Assembly: GCA_035764385.1 (NCBI GenBank)
Contig: DASTZI010000299.1
Coordinates: forward strand, 1 to 31,639
Source: Gp6-AA40 sp035764385
GTDB taxonomy: Bacteria > Acidobacteriota > Vicinamibacteria > Vicinamibacterales > UBA2999
DNA: 31,639 nucleotides
Direction of reading: 5' to 3'
Position 1 is the stretch's first letter. Each line of letters begins with the position of its first letter. A program made the translations under genes and the position numbers. The notes under the pieces were generated by a model. It worked only from the letters and a program-made list of their open reading frames with translations, had not been told where the DNA came from and did not search any database. Shown piece after piece: positions 1 through 7,393 of the stretch.

Positions 1-200
1 ACGCTGCCGCAGAAGGCTGCGACAGCCGCCGCCACGACAACGCCGAAGACGTTCAATTCATGGGTGGTCACGGCAAAGATGCCCGCCGCAATCAGGATGG
101 TCTCTCCCGGCACCGGGAGGGCGATGTTCTCGAGCGCGATAACCGCGAAGATCGCGGCGTAGCCGTAGGTATGCAGCAGGTGCTCGAGATAGACAGCCAT
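1..200 (-). CDS. DedA-family membrane protein, N-terminal part
   Basis: The reverse strand from an ATG at 200 reads without a stop to the left edge, giving the first 66 residues of a protein whose C-terminus lies outside the window. The N-terminus MAVYLEHLLHTYGY is followed by a hydrophobic stretch and the motif ENIALPVPGETIL, which matches the conserved E-x3-P-x-P-(G/S)-E segment near the start of DedA/SNARE-associated family proteins. A second hydrophobic segment follows. DedA proteins are polytopic inner-membrane proteins linked to lipid flipping and proton-motive-force maintenance. It is divergent from the ArsC-like gene, with about 110 bp between them. The family call is firm for a fragment; the specific role is unknown. 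Confidence 0.8.
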   Translation of the reverse strand, partial: MAVYLEHLLHTYGYAAIFAVIALENIALPVPGETILIAAGIFAVTTHELNVFGVVVAAAVAAFCGS

Positions 201-309
201 CGGCACGCGTTACTCGGGGTGCACGAGCGATGCCGCCTCGTGTCCGCGGCGAGGGGTTTCAGGCGCAGACCTCATCTGTGAAGAAGCCGCGCGCGTTAGG
301 ATCGCCTGC

Positions 310-657
310 GTGAGAATCACCGTCTATCAGAAGCCCACGTGCACCACCTGCCGTCAGGTATACGCGGCACTGCGGGATGCCGGCGTCGATTTCGAGGCGG
401 TGGACTACTACACGGATCCCATTCCGAAGACGAAACTCCGTGAACTGCTCCGCAAGATGGGCATTCCGGCCAGCGCGCTGCTGCGAACGAAAGAAGAGAT
501 TTACAAGACGCTGCGACTCGGCGAGATGGATCTCACTGACGATCAGATCCTGGACTTGATGGTCAAGCACCCTGACTTGATCCAGCGGCCAATCGTGGAG
601 AAAGGGTCGCGCGCCATCCTGGCCCGCCCGGCCGAGCGGCTGAAGGAAATCCTGTGA
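310..657 (+). CDS. ArsC/Spx-like thioredoxin-fold reductase
   Basis: A 115-residue cytosolic protein with a GTG start. It begins MRITVYQKPTCTTCRQV: a beta strand followed by a C11-x-x-C14 active site, as in the arsenate reductase (glutaredoxin-coupled ArsC) and Spx families. The segment QRPIVEKG near residues 92-99 carries the RPI/RP motif that completes the ArsC-type catalytic pocket, and the length equals the usual 110-120 residues. A two-cysteine site is more typical of the Spx/YffB side than of classical ArsC, so arsenate as substrate is not established. No other ars gene is adjacent. It converges with the next gene, 13 bp away. Confidence 0.85.
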   Translation: MRITVYQKPTCTTCRQVYAALRDAGVDFEAVDYYTDPIPKTKLRELLRKMGIPASALLRTKEEIYKTLRLGEMDLTDDQILDLMVKHPDLIQRPIVEKGSRAILARPAERLKEIL

Positions 658-670
658 GCTGAAGGTGTCC

Positions 671-1306
671 TTATCTGACGAGCCGCAACTCCTCCGGCTG
701 GAGCCGCCTGGACCACTCGCCCTGGTCGTGGATGACAGTCACCTCGAAGGTGGCACCCGGCGATGCGAACAGATCCAGCGGAAATTTGCATGTCGCAAGC
801 TGCGCTTTGTATGCCTGGCCAGTGGGCTTCTTGAATTCCAGCGGGTTGAACTGACAGCCTCCGGAAGGGTGGATCACCTGCTGATCCTTGCCGCCGGCGC
901 TCGACACCTTGAACACGACTTCCGAGATCTGCACCGGCCCACGCGTCTCCCAGAACTGATACGCGCCGTTGGGGATGGCGATCGCGACGATCGCCGGCTC
1001 GCGCGCGGCTTCGCTGACGTTGGCCGCCGTGTAGTTACTGCGGCGCGCAACAGCACCTCTCGCGTCCGTGAAGACGCGATTCAAGGGACCCTGGATCGTG
1101 GTGACCACCGGACCTTGCCTGTCCAACAACCTCAACCCGAAGCCGTACTGCTTTTCCGCATCGGTGAGCGGTTCGCTGGTTCCGATCTTCTGGGCAGCTG
1201 CAATGGTTCGAGCGATCTCATCGGCTGTCGGAGCACTCGACTGCGCGCCGGCGACGGCGACAACGCTCAAGCCCATGAGCGCTGCGACCAATGGCTTGCG
1301 GTTCAT
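671..1306 (-). CDS. exported protein of unknown function
   Basis: The start is set at the ATG at 1306 because it opens a clear signal peptide (MNRKPLVAALMGLSVVAVAGAQS); a longer open frame upstream reads into arginine-rich shadow sequence over the divergent promoter region. The mature protein of about 190 residues has an alpha-helical N-terminal part and a C-terminal part rich in beta strands with two cysteines (in GGCQFN and LATCKF), which could form a disulfide in the periplasm. I do not recognise the family. It is divergent from the DUF5916 gene and converges on the ArsC-like gene. Confidence 0.7.
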   Translation of the reverse strand: MNRKPLVAALMGLSVVAVAGAQSSAPTADEIARTIAAAQKIGTSEPLTDAEKQYGFGLRLLDRQGPVVTTIQGPLNRVFTDARGAVARRSNYTAANVSEAAREPAIVAIAIPNGAYQFWETRGPVQISEVVFKVSSAGGKDQQVIHPSGGCQFNPLEFKKPTGQAYKAQLATCKFPLDLFASPGATFEVTVIHDQGEWSRRLQPEELRLVR

Positions 1307-1336
1307 GCCTGGATTTTGTCGTCTTTTCGCGCGCGC

Positions 1337-1372
1337 AGCAAGACGACGAGCAAGACGACGAGCGAGACGGTC
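1337..1372. repeat. 12-bp tandem repeat, three units
   Basis: Two identical units AGCAAGACGACG (1337-1348 and 1349-1360) are followed by a degenerate third unit AGCGAGACGGTC (1361-1372). The array sits in the intergenic region between two divergent genes, about 30 bp from each start region, so it could affect promoter spacing. No function is shown. Confidence 0.7.
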
Positions 1373-1400
1373 GCGTGGGCTATGATGCGCATCCAAGTCA

Positions 1401-3632
1401 ATGATCCCGCCTCGCACCGGTGCGGCCGTCGTCCTGCTTGCGGCGTGCTGTGTGATGGGGCCGGCTGTCGGCGAGGCGGCCGGACAAACCGACTTCAGGA
1501 CGGCCCATACCGAGCGCAGATTACCAGCTGTTCGCGCCACCGCCGCGCTCAAAATCGACGGCTCACTCGATGAGCCTGACTGGGCTCGTGCGCCGCTGGC
1601 GCGTGGTTTCATCCAGAGCGATCCCCGTGAAGGCGAGCCCGCCACGGAAGACACCGACGTGCGCGTACTCTACGACGCCAACAACCTCTACTTCGGCGTG
1701 TTCGCGCACGATCGCGAGCCGCGCCGTATCCTCACCAGCGAGCTGACGAAGGACTTCAACCGCGAGTCCGGTGACGACTTCGAGATCGTCCTCGACACGT
1801 TCCATGACGAGCGAAATGGATATGTGTTCGCGACCAACGCGCACGGCGCGAAGTGGGACGCGCAGATGATCAACGAAGGGCTGGAGCTCAACGAGAACTG
1901 GGATGCGCTGTGGGACGTGGCGACGCGCATCACGGAGGCGGGGTGGTACGCAGAGATCGTCATTCCGTTCCGGACGCTGCGCTTCCGAAGCAGCGATGAG
2001 CAGACGTGGGGCATCAATTTCCAGCGGCGGATCCGGCGACGGAACGAGGACAGCTTCTGGGCGCCGGTCCCGCGCATCTACGACCTGCAGCGCGTGTCGC
2101 TCGCCGGAACGCTCGAGGGGCTGCAGGGCGTCCGGCCCGGCAACGATCTTCGCGTCAAGCCGTACGTGCTCGGCAGCGCCGGCAGCTCGACCGTCGCGGA
2201 CGTTGGGACCGACGCGCAGGCCGGCGTCGACGTGAAGTACGGCGTCACGAGCGGCCTCACATGGGACTTCACCGTCAACACTGACTTCTCGCAAGTGGAA
2301 GCCGACGAACAGCAGGTGAACCTGACGCGCTTCAGCCTGTTCTTCCCAGAGAAACGCGATTTCTTTCTCGAAAACTCCGGGATCTTCCAGTTCGGGCAGG
2401 GACGCGGCGTCGTCTTCGGTGGCGGAGGCCTGACCAGTGGACGGCAGACCGACGCGATTCTGTTCTTCAGCCGGCGGATCGGGCTGTCAGACGACGGCGA
2501 AGCGATCCCGATTGCGGGCGGCACGCGGCTAACAGGACGCTTCGGTCAGTACAGCGTCGGAATACTCAACCTTCAACAACGCACCGGCAACACGTCGCCG
2601 GCGACCAACTTCACCGCCCTCAGACTGCGGCGCAACGTGCTCGCGAATTCCGACGTGGGACTCATCCTGCTGAACAAGGACGAACACGGGGCGCGCTTCA
2701 ATCGCGTGGTCGGAGCCGATGCCAATTTCCGCTTCTTCAACAGCCTCGACGTCAATGGCTCCGTCGCCCGAACGCTGTCGCCCGTGACCGTCGTGGGCAG
2801 CGACGGCAGCGAGTCGATGGGCAACGCGAGCGTCCACTACCGCGACAGGCGCTGGGAACTGCAAGGTACCTACGTCAGGATCGGCGACCGATTCAACGAC
2901 GAGATGGGGTTCGTGCCACGAACGGGCGTCTGGAAATTCGACAGCACGTACGGCGCACGCTTCAGGCCGACGGGCCTGTCGAAGTGGCTGCGAGAGTTGT
3001 TCCCGCATCTCGGGGTCACCAACGTGTCGTGGCTGAAAAGCGGGGAGCTGCAGTCGCGCCTGATCGGCGCGCATATGAGCATCAATCTTCAGGACGGGAG
3101 CGGCGGTGAGCTCGGTGTCGACCCGACGACCGAAAACCTGACCGTGCCGTTTCTGATCAACCGGCGGCGCGGCATCATCATTCCGGTCGGTCGGTACGAC
3201 TTCAACGACTGGCACGCCACCTGGCGGACCAATGCCTCGGCGCCGTTCTCGGTGAACGGACGCTTCGACGTCGGCGACTTCTACGACGGCCATCGGCAAT
3301 CGTACGGCGGCGGGGCGGCGCTGCGCGTCGGCGGCCGGTTGAATGCCGCCATCACCGAATCCCGGAATCAGATTCAGCTGCAAGCCGGCAGTTATACGAC
3401 CGATCTGATCACCGCGCGGGTCGAATACGGACTTTCGACCAGGGCATTTGCCAACGCCCTCATCCAATACAACACCGACGCGCGGGAATGGACATCGAAC
3501 CTGCGCTTCAACGTCATCCACCACCGCCTCAGCGACTTCTTTCTGGTCTTCAACGAACGCCGCGATACCAGCACTGGCGGCCTGCTCGACCGCGCATTGG
3601 TCGCGAAGGTGACGCAGATGGTCGCGTTCTAG
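1401..3632 (+). CDS. DUF5916 outer-membrane protein with CBM9-like domain
   Basis: A 743-residue protein with a signal peptide ending near residue 28 (PAVGEAAGQ). Residues about 45-230 form a carbohydrate-binding family 9-like domain, recognisable from LKIDGSLDEPDWARA, the VLYDANNLYFGVFAHD strand and the AEIVIPFRTLRF segment. The rest, about 235-743, is a beta-strand-rich DUF5916 region with the motif FFPEKRDFFLENSGIFQFG, predicted to be an outer-membrane barrel; the chain ends in Phe, typical of barrel proteins. Family members are common in Acidobacteriota and Bacteroidota and are poorly characterised; a role in glycan or peptide handling at the outer membrane is only inferred. The start ATG at 1401 is the only one giving a full signal peptide. 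It converges with the YceI gene 4 bp away. Confidence 0.88.
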   Translation: MIPPRTGAAVVLLAACCVMGPAVGEAAGQTDFRTAHTERRLPAVRATAALKIDGSLDEPDWARAPLARGFIQSDPREGEPATEDTDVRVLYDANNLYFGVFAHDREPRRILTSELTKDFNRESGDDFEIVLDTFHDERNGYVFATNAHGAKWDAQMINEGLELNENWDALWDVATRITEAGWYAEIVIPFRTLRFRSSDEQTWGINFQRRIRRRNEDSFWAPVPRIYDLQRVSLAGTLEGLQGVRPGNDLRVKPYVLGSAGSSTVADVGTDAQAGVDVKYGVTSGLTWDFTVNTDFSQVEADEQQVNLTRFSLFFPEKRDFFLENSGIFQFGQGRGVVFGGGGLTSGRQTDAILFFSRRIGLSDDGEAIPIAGGTRLTGRFGQYSVGILNLQQRTGNTSPATNFTALRLRRNVLANSDVGLILLNKDEHGARFNRVVGADANFRFFNSLDVNGSVARTLSPVTVVGSDGSESMGNASVHYRDRRWELQGTYVRIGDRFNDEMGFVPRTGVWKFDSTYGARFRPTGLSKWLRELFPHLGVTNVSWLKSGELQSRLIGAHMSINLQDGSGGELGVDPTTENLTVPFLINRRRGIIIPVGRYDFNDWHATWRTNASAPFSVNGRFDVGDFYDGHRQSYGGGAALRVGGRLNAAITESRNQIQLQAGSYTTDLITARVEYGLSTRAFANALIQYNTDAREWTSNLRFNVIHHRLSDFFLVFNERRDTSTGGLLDRALVAKVTQMVAF

Positions 3633-3636
3633 CCGA

Positions 3637-4266
3637 CTACTGCAGCGGCGGACCGGGTCGTGTCGCGATCGCGATATGAATCTCGACTTTCTTCGAGATG
3701 GAGACGTGGAAACCGTGCCAATCGGGAACGCCGTTCAGCCCAAATTCTGTGCGGTCGATTTGAAACGTCGATTCGAACGCCGTGCCCTCTGCTGAACCGC
3801 TCGCGGTCGTCGGTCGCAGTGTGACAGGGATCGTCATTCTTTTGGTGACACCGCGAATGGTCATGTCACCCGTCACCGAGAGCGTTCCGTCGGACCGCAA
3901 GTTGGTTGACTCGCTCGCGAAATGCAATGTCGGAAAGCGCTCCACGTCGAAGAACTCGGCCGACTTCAGGAGCTGGCTGTCCTCCGGGTTTCGCATGTCG
4001 ATGCTGTCGGCATCCACCGTCAGGTCCACGCGGGTGTCGACCGGCCGCTCCTGGTTATATGACACCAGGCCGCTGAAATTCTTGAAGTAGCCGTCCCTTC
4101 TGATCTTGAAAATGGCTGATCCTTGCAGCGTGAAGCTAACGGTACTGGTCGCCAGGTCAACGATATACACACTGTTCGAGGACGCCTGCGCGCGCGCCGT
4201 GAGGGGCATCGCGATGACGAACAGTATCGCCGCAGCCGTGGACACTGGCAGCCGTACAAAGGCCAT
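3637..4266 (-). CDS. YceI-family periplasmic lipid-binding-type protein
   Basis: The ATG at 4266 is chosen because it is preceded by an AGGAG about 8 nt upstream and opens a signal peptide (MAFVRLPVSTAAAILFVIAM, cleavage after TARAQ); the longer frame upstream is not supported. The mature protein of about 180 residues has the YceI lipocalin-like pattern: YIVDLATSTVSFTLQG, then VDLTVDADSIDMRNPEDSQ, KSAEFFDVERFPTLHFAS, GDMTIRGVTKRMTIPV and IDRTEFGLNGVPDW. YceI proteins are secreted eight-stranded barrels that bind isoprenoid-type lipids. The leader contains a short inverted repeat CGGCG-TAA-CGCCG at about 4297-4309. Confidence 0.92.
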   Translation of the reverse strand: MAFVRLPVSTAAAILFVIAMPLTARAQASSNSVYIVDLATSTVSFTLQGSAIFKIRRDGYFKNFSGLVSYNQERPVDTRVDLTVDADSIDMRNPEDSQLLKSAEFFDVERFPTLHFASESTNLRSDGTLSVTGDMTIRGVTKRMTIPVTLRPTTASGSAEGTAFESTFQIDRTEFGLNGVPDWHGFHVSISKKVEIHIAIATRPGPPLQ

Positions 4267-4576
4267 GCAAAATCTCCTGAGCTGATTCTTTTCTGACGGC
4301 GTAACGCCGCGTCTGGCTTTCGATTGCGTGTCGGCCATCGCATGGCTCGTGCACGCGAGGGCGGGCGTCCCGTGCGGGACTCGATGTATGACCATTCTAC
4401 AAACCGCGCCAACCTGGACCGTGCCAGCCGCCCGCGATGTCCGCTGTGATCAGCGACGGCCCGCGCGCTACCTACCGTGATCGGGAATGCGTCCAATTCA
4501 CGCCGTGGCGGCGGTGTGCGCGCGACTCAAGGCACCTCTCTTGCCCTATCAAGAGGCAACACGGAATACACAGGAG
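4267..4576. other. divergent intergenic region between YceI and kinase genes
   Basis: About 310 bp separate the YceI start from the kinase ATG at 4577. Apart from the YceI ribosome-binding site and a small inverted repeat near 4297-4309, I see no convincing promoter pair, RNA or small gene. The kinase frame stays open upstream to an ATG at 4487, so part of this stretch could be coding. Confidence 0.5.
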
Positions 4577-7393
4577 ATGTCCTCGAATTCAGCCCAACAG
4601 CGTCAAACCTGGCCGGAACACGTGGGCGCTGTCGCCGCCATCGCCGCGCAACTTCTCGGCCTCGTGGTATTCGCAGGGTGGTGGCTGGGTATTGCAAGAG
4701 TCGTGCAGCCGATTCCCGGAATGCCGGAAATGGTCCAGGACACGGCGCTTTGTTTTGTACTCGTCGGAACCTCTCTTCTGCTGTTGCGGCAACCGTACCC
4801 GCGACGGCGGTGGCGACGGCTCGCCCAGATATTCGCGCTCATCGCGGTCGCGCTCGCAGCCCTCACGCTGATCGAATATGCCGTCGGTGTGGATCTCGGG
4901 ATCGATCGCACCTACGTGAGTAGCCCGCTGCAGGCCGCGCCTGGATTCCCGGTGACACGCAGCGGGCTGGGCAGTGCGGCGGCATTCCTTCTGATCGGTC
5001 TGGCGCTCTTGACGCTCGACACCAGGCGGGCAGTACGCACCGACCTTTCAGAGGTGCTCGCCGTCGGTGCGGCGCTGGTCGCGCTGACCAGCGCGGCCGG
5101 ATACCTGTACGGCGCGACCTTCCTGTACGAGACAGACATTCCCGGCAAGGGAATGGCGGTGCATACCATCTTCGCAATGCTCGTGCTCAGCGCCGGCGTG
5201 ATATGCGTCCGACCGGACCGTCCGCTGATGGCGCTCGTGACCAGCAACCAGGTCGGCGGCTTTGTCGTCAGGCGACTGCTGATCGGCGCCTTCTCGATTC
5301 CGGTTCTCGGCCTGCTGATCACTGTGGGCCTGCGGCGGTCTCTCTACGATGAACCGTATGCGGCCGCGCTCCTGGCAGTGACGGCGATGGCCATTGCGGT
5401 GGTCCTCGTCCTGGCGACGGGCAAAGCGCTCGATCGCATCGACACCGCGCGCACGACGTCCGAGCGCGCGGTGGCCGAGCGCGAAGAGCGCCTGCGCGAC
5501 CTGATTCGGCAGGCCTCCGATGGTGTCTTCCTTGCGGATCTTGACGGTCGCTATACCGAGGTGAATGACGCGGGTTGCAAGATGCTCGGGTATCGCCGTG
5601 AGGATCTCGTTGGCAAGACCATCATGGACCTGTTACCTGCCGCGGACCTTCCGCGACTCGATGCGTCAAAGGCCGCGCTTCTTCGCGGCGACCCGCAGGT
5701 CGACGAGTGGACCCTGTTGCGACGGGATGGCACCCGCCTGCCCGTTGAAGTCAGCGCGAAAATCCTCCCGGACGGACGCTGGCAGGGGCTCGTCCGCGAC
5801 ATCTCGGCTCGGAAGACCGTCGAGCGCGCCGGCGATGCCGTGGCGGAAGCGGTCACGAAGTCCCCGCAGTCGAGTCTGCGAGCAGTGCTGGAGACGATCA
5901 CGATGCAAGCGAAGACCGTCGCCGACGCGGAGTATGCGGCGTTTGGTTTCGGTGGCGACAGCGAACACCCGTTCGACGAATGGGTATTCGTCGGACTGCC
6001 ACTCGATGAGGCATCGAGGCTGGGCCCGCCGCCCCGACGTGTCGGTCTTCTGAGTCTCGTGCGGGATCACTCGATCAGAATCGCAAACGTCCCGAACCAT
6101 CCAGCGTTCCGGGGTTTTCCAGCGGTGCACCCGCGGATGACGAGCTTTCTCGGCGTCCCCATCCGCAGACACGGGCGCGCCGTTGGGAATCTCTACCTTG
6201 CGAACAAGCGTGGAAAGGCGGAGTTTACCGTTGCTGACGAACAAGCCGTCGAGCGGCTGGCCGCGCGCGCCGGGACCGCTATAGAAACCGCGCGCCTCTA
6301 TCAAGCCGAACGCCTCGAACGCGCCTGGTTGGCGGCCGTGATCGATCAGATGCCAGAGGGCGTCGTCCTCACGAATGCAACGGGGACCACGCTCGAGAAC
6401 CGATCGATGCAGGCCTTCGCTCGTCACGACACTTCCGGCGATCAACGGTATCCGGCCGTGCGATATGACCTGCGCCTTCCCGACGGTCAGCCCGTCGCCC
6501 ATGGCGATCAGCCCCAGACCCGCGCGTTGGCAACTGGAGCTTCGACAAGCAGCCAGGAGTTTTCGCTGCGACATCCCGACGGTCGACTGCTACCGGTGCT
6601 GGTCAGCGCAGCGCCGGTCTTCGACGAGCAGGGCAATCGGGCCGGCGCGGTCACGATCTATCAGGACGTTTCGACGCTGAAGGAGCTCGAGCGCATGCGC
6701 GAGGAATGGTCGTCGGTCGTTGCACACGATCTGCGTCAACCAGTCGCGATCATTGCGTTCGAAGCTGACCGGCTTGGAAGGATGTTCGATTCCGGGCGGC
6801 TGGCGGAAGGTTCAAAAGTCACCGAACGGATTCGCCGAAGCACGAGCCGGCTGAATACGATGATCAACGACCTGCTCGATGTGTCGCGCCTCGAAGCGCG
6901 ACGTCTGTCGCTCGAGCGCACGAAAGCCGATTTGGCGTCGCTCATCGAGGACGCAGTCGATCGCCTGTCATCGCTCGTACCGGGTCGGCGCGTTCGGTTG
7001 CAATTGCACGTCAGGCCGGCGCCGGCATGGGTTGATGCCGCGCGTTTCGAGCAGGTGCTGGGTAATTTGATTTCAAACGCGGTCAAGTACGGTGAGCCAG
7101 AGGGCGAGATTGCCATCGAACTGGCCACGCAGGGGTCGCAATACAAGGTTTCGGTCGTCAACGCTGGGGGCGGTATTCCACCGGGAGAGATACCAACCCT
7201 GTTCGAGCGATTCGCTCGTGGCAAAACAACTCGTGGCAGTGGCGTTCCCGGACTCGGCCTGGGACTCTACATTTGCAAAGGGCTCATCGAAGCGCACGGA
7301 GGACGGATCTGGGCCGAAAGCATCCCGGGCAAAAAAACGACGTTTTCCTTTACGGTTCCAATGCTCCCCAGGGCCGCTCAGGCCGCCGCCTGA
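4577..7393 (+). CDS. membrane-bound hybrid-sensor histidine kinase (PAS-GAF-PAS-HisKA-HATPase)
   Basis: About 938 residues from the ATG at 4577; an upstream in-frame ATG at 4487 would add 30 poorly hydrophobic residues. The N-terminal ~290 residues hold about eight membrane segments. They are followed by a PAS domain (EERLRDLIRQASDGVFLADL), a GAF domain (from about SSLRAVLETITMQA to TAIETARLYQ), a second PAS domain (AAVIDQMPEGVVL) and a HisKA domain with phosphoacceptor His717 in VVAHDLRQP. The catalytic domain shows N box NLISNAVKYG, G1 box VVNAGGGIPPGEI and G2 box GLGLGLYICKG. The G1 aspartate is replaced by Asn, as in many active kinases. It autophosphorylates in response to an unknown signal; no response regulator is adjacent. 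Its stop overlaps that of the next kinase by 16 bp. Confidence 0.93.
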   Translation: MSSNSAQQRQTWPEHVGAVAAIAAQLLGLVVFAGWWLGIARVVQPIPGMPEMVQDTALCFVLVGTSLLLLRQPYPRRRWRRLAQIFALIAVALAALTLIEYAVGVDLGIDRTYVSSPLQAAPGFPVTRSGLGSAAAFLLIGLALLTLDTRRAVRTDLSEVLAVGAALVALTSAAGYLYGATFLYETDIPGKGMAVHTIFAMLVLSAGVICVRPDRPLMALVTSNQVGGFVVRRLLIGAFSIPVLGLLITVGLRRSLYDEPYAAALLAVTAMAIAVVLVLATGKALDRIDTARTTSERAVAEREERLRDLIRQASDGVFLADLDGRYTEVNDAGCKMLGYRREDLVGKTIMDLLPAADLPRLDASKAALLRGDPQVDEWTLLRRDGTRLPVEVSAKILPDGRWQGLVRDISARKTVERAGDAVAEAVTKSPQSSLRAVLETITMQAKTVADAEYAAFGFGGDSEHPFDEWVFVGLPLDEASRLGPPPRRVGLLSLVRDHSIRIANVPNHPAFRGFPAVHPRMTSFLGVPIRRHGRAVGNLYLANKRGKAEFTVADEQAVERLAARAGTAIETARLYQAERLERAWLAAVIDQMPEGVVLTNATGTTLENRSMQAFARHDTSGDQRYPAVRYDLRLPDGQPVAHGDQPQTRALATGASTSSQEFSLRHPDGRLLPVLVSAAPVFDEQGNRAGAVTIYQDVSTLKELERMREEWSSVVAHDLRQPVAIIAFEADRLGRMFDSGRLAEGSKVTERIRRSTSRLNTMINDLLDVSRLEARRLSLERTKADLASLIEDAVDRLSSLVPGRRVRLQLHVRPAPAWVDAARFEQVLGNLISNAVKYGEPEGEIAIELATQGSQYKVSVVNAGGGIPPGEIPTLFERFARGKTTRGSGVPGLGLGLYICKGLIEAHGGRIWAESIPGKKTTFSFTVPMLPRAAQAAA

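Noticed and set aside
1563..3524. Long minus-strand frames (243 and 331 codons) opposite the DUF5916 gene
   Set aside because: They are shadows of a well-supported gene, with no ribosome-binding sites or recognisable motifs.
7150..7190. Asn in place of Asp in the G1 box of the membrane kinase, read as possible inactivation
   Set aside because: Active kinases with VxNxGxGI in this position are common, and all other catalytic boxes are intact.
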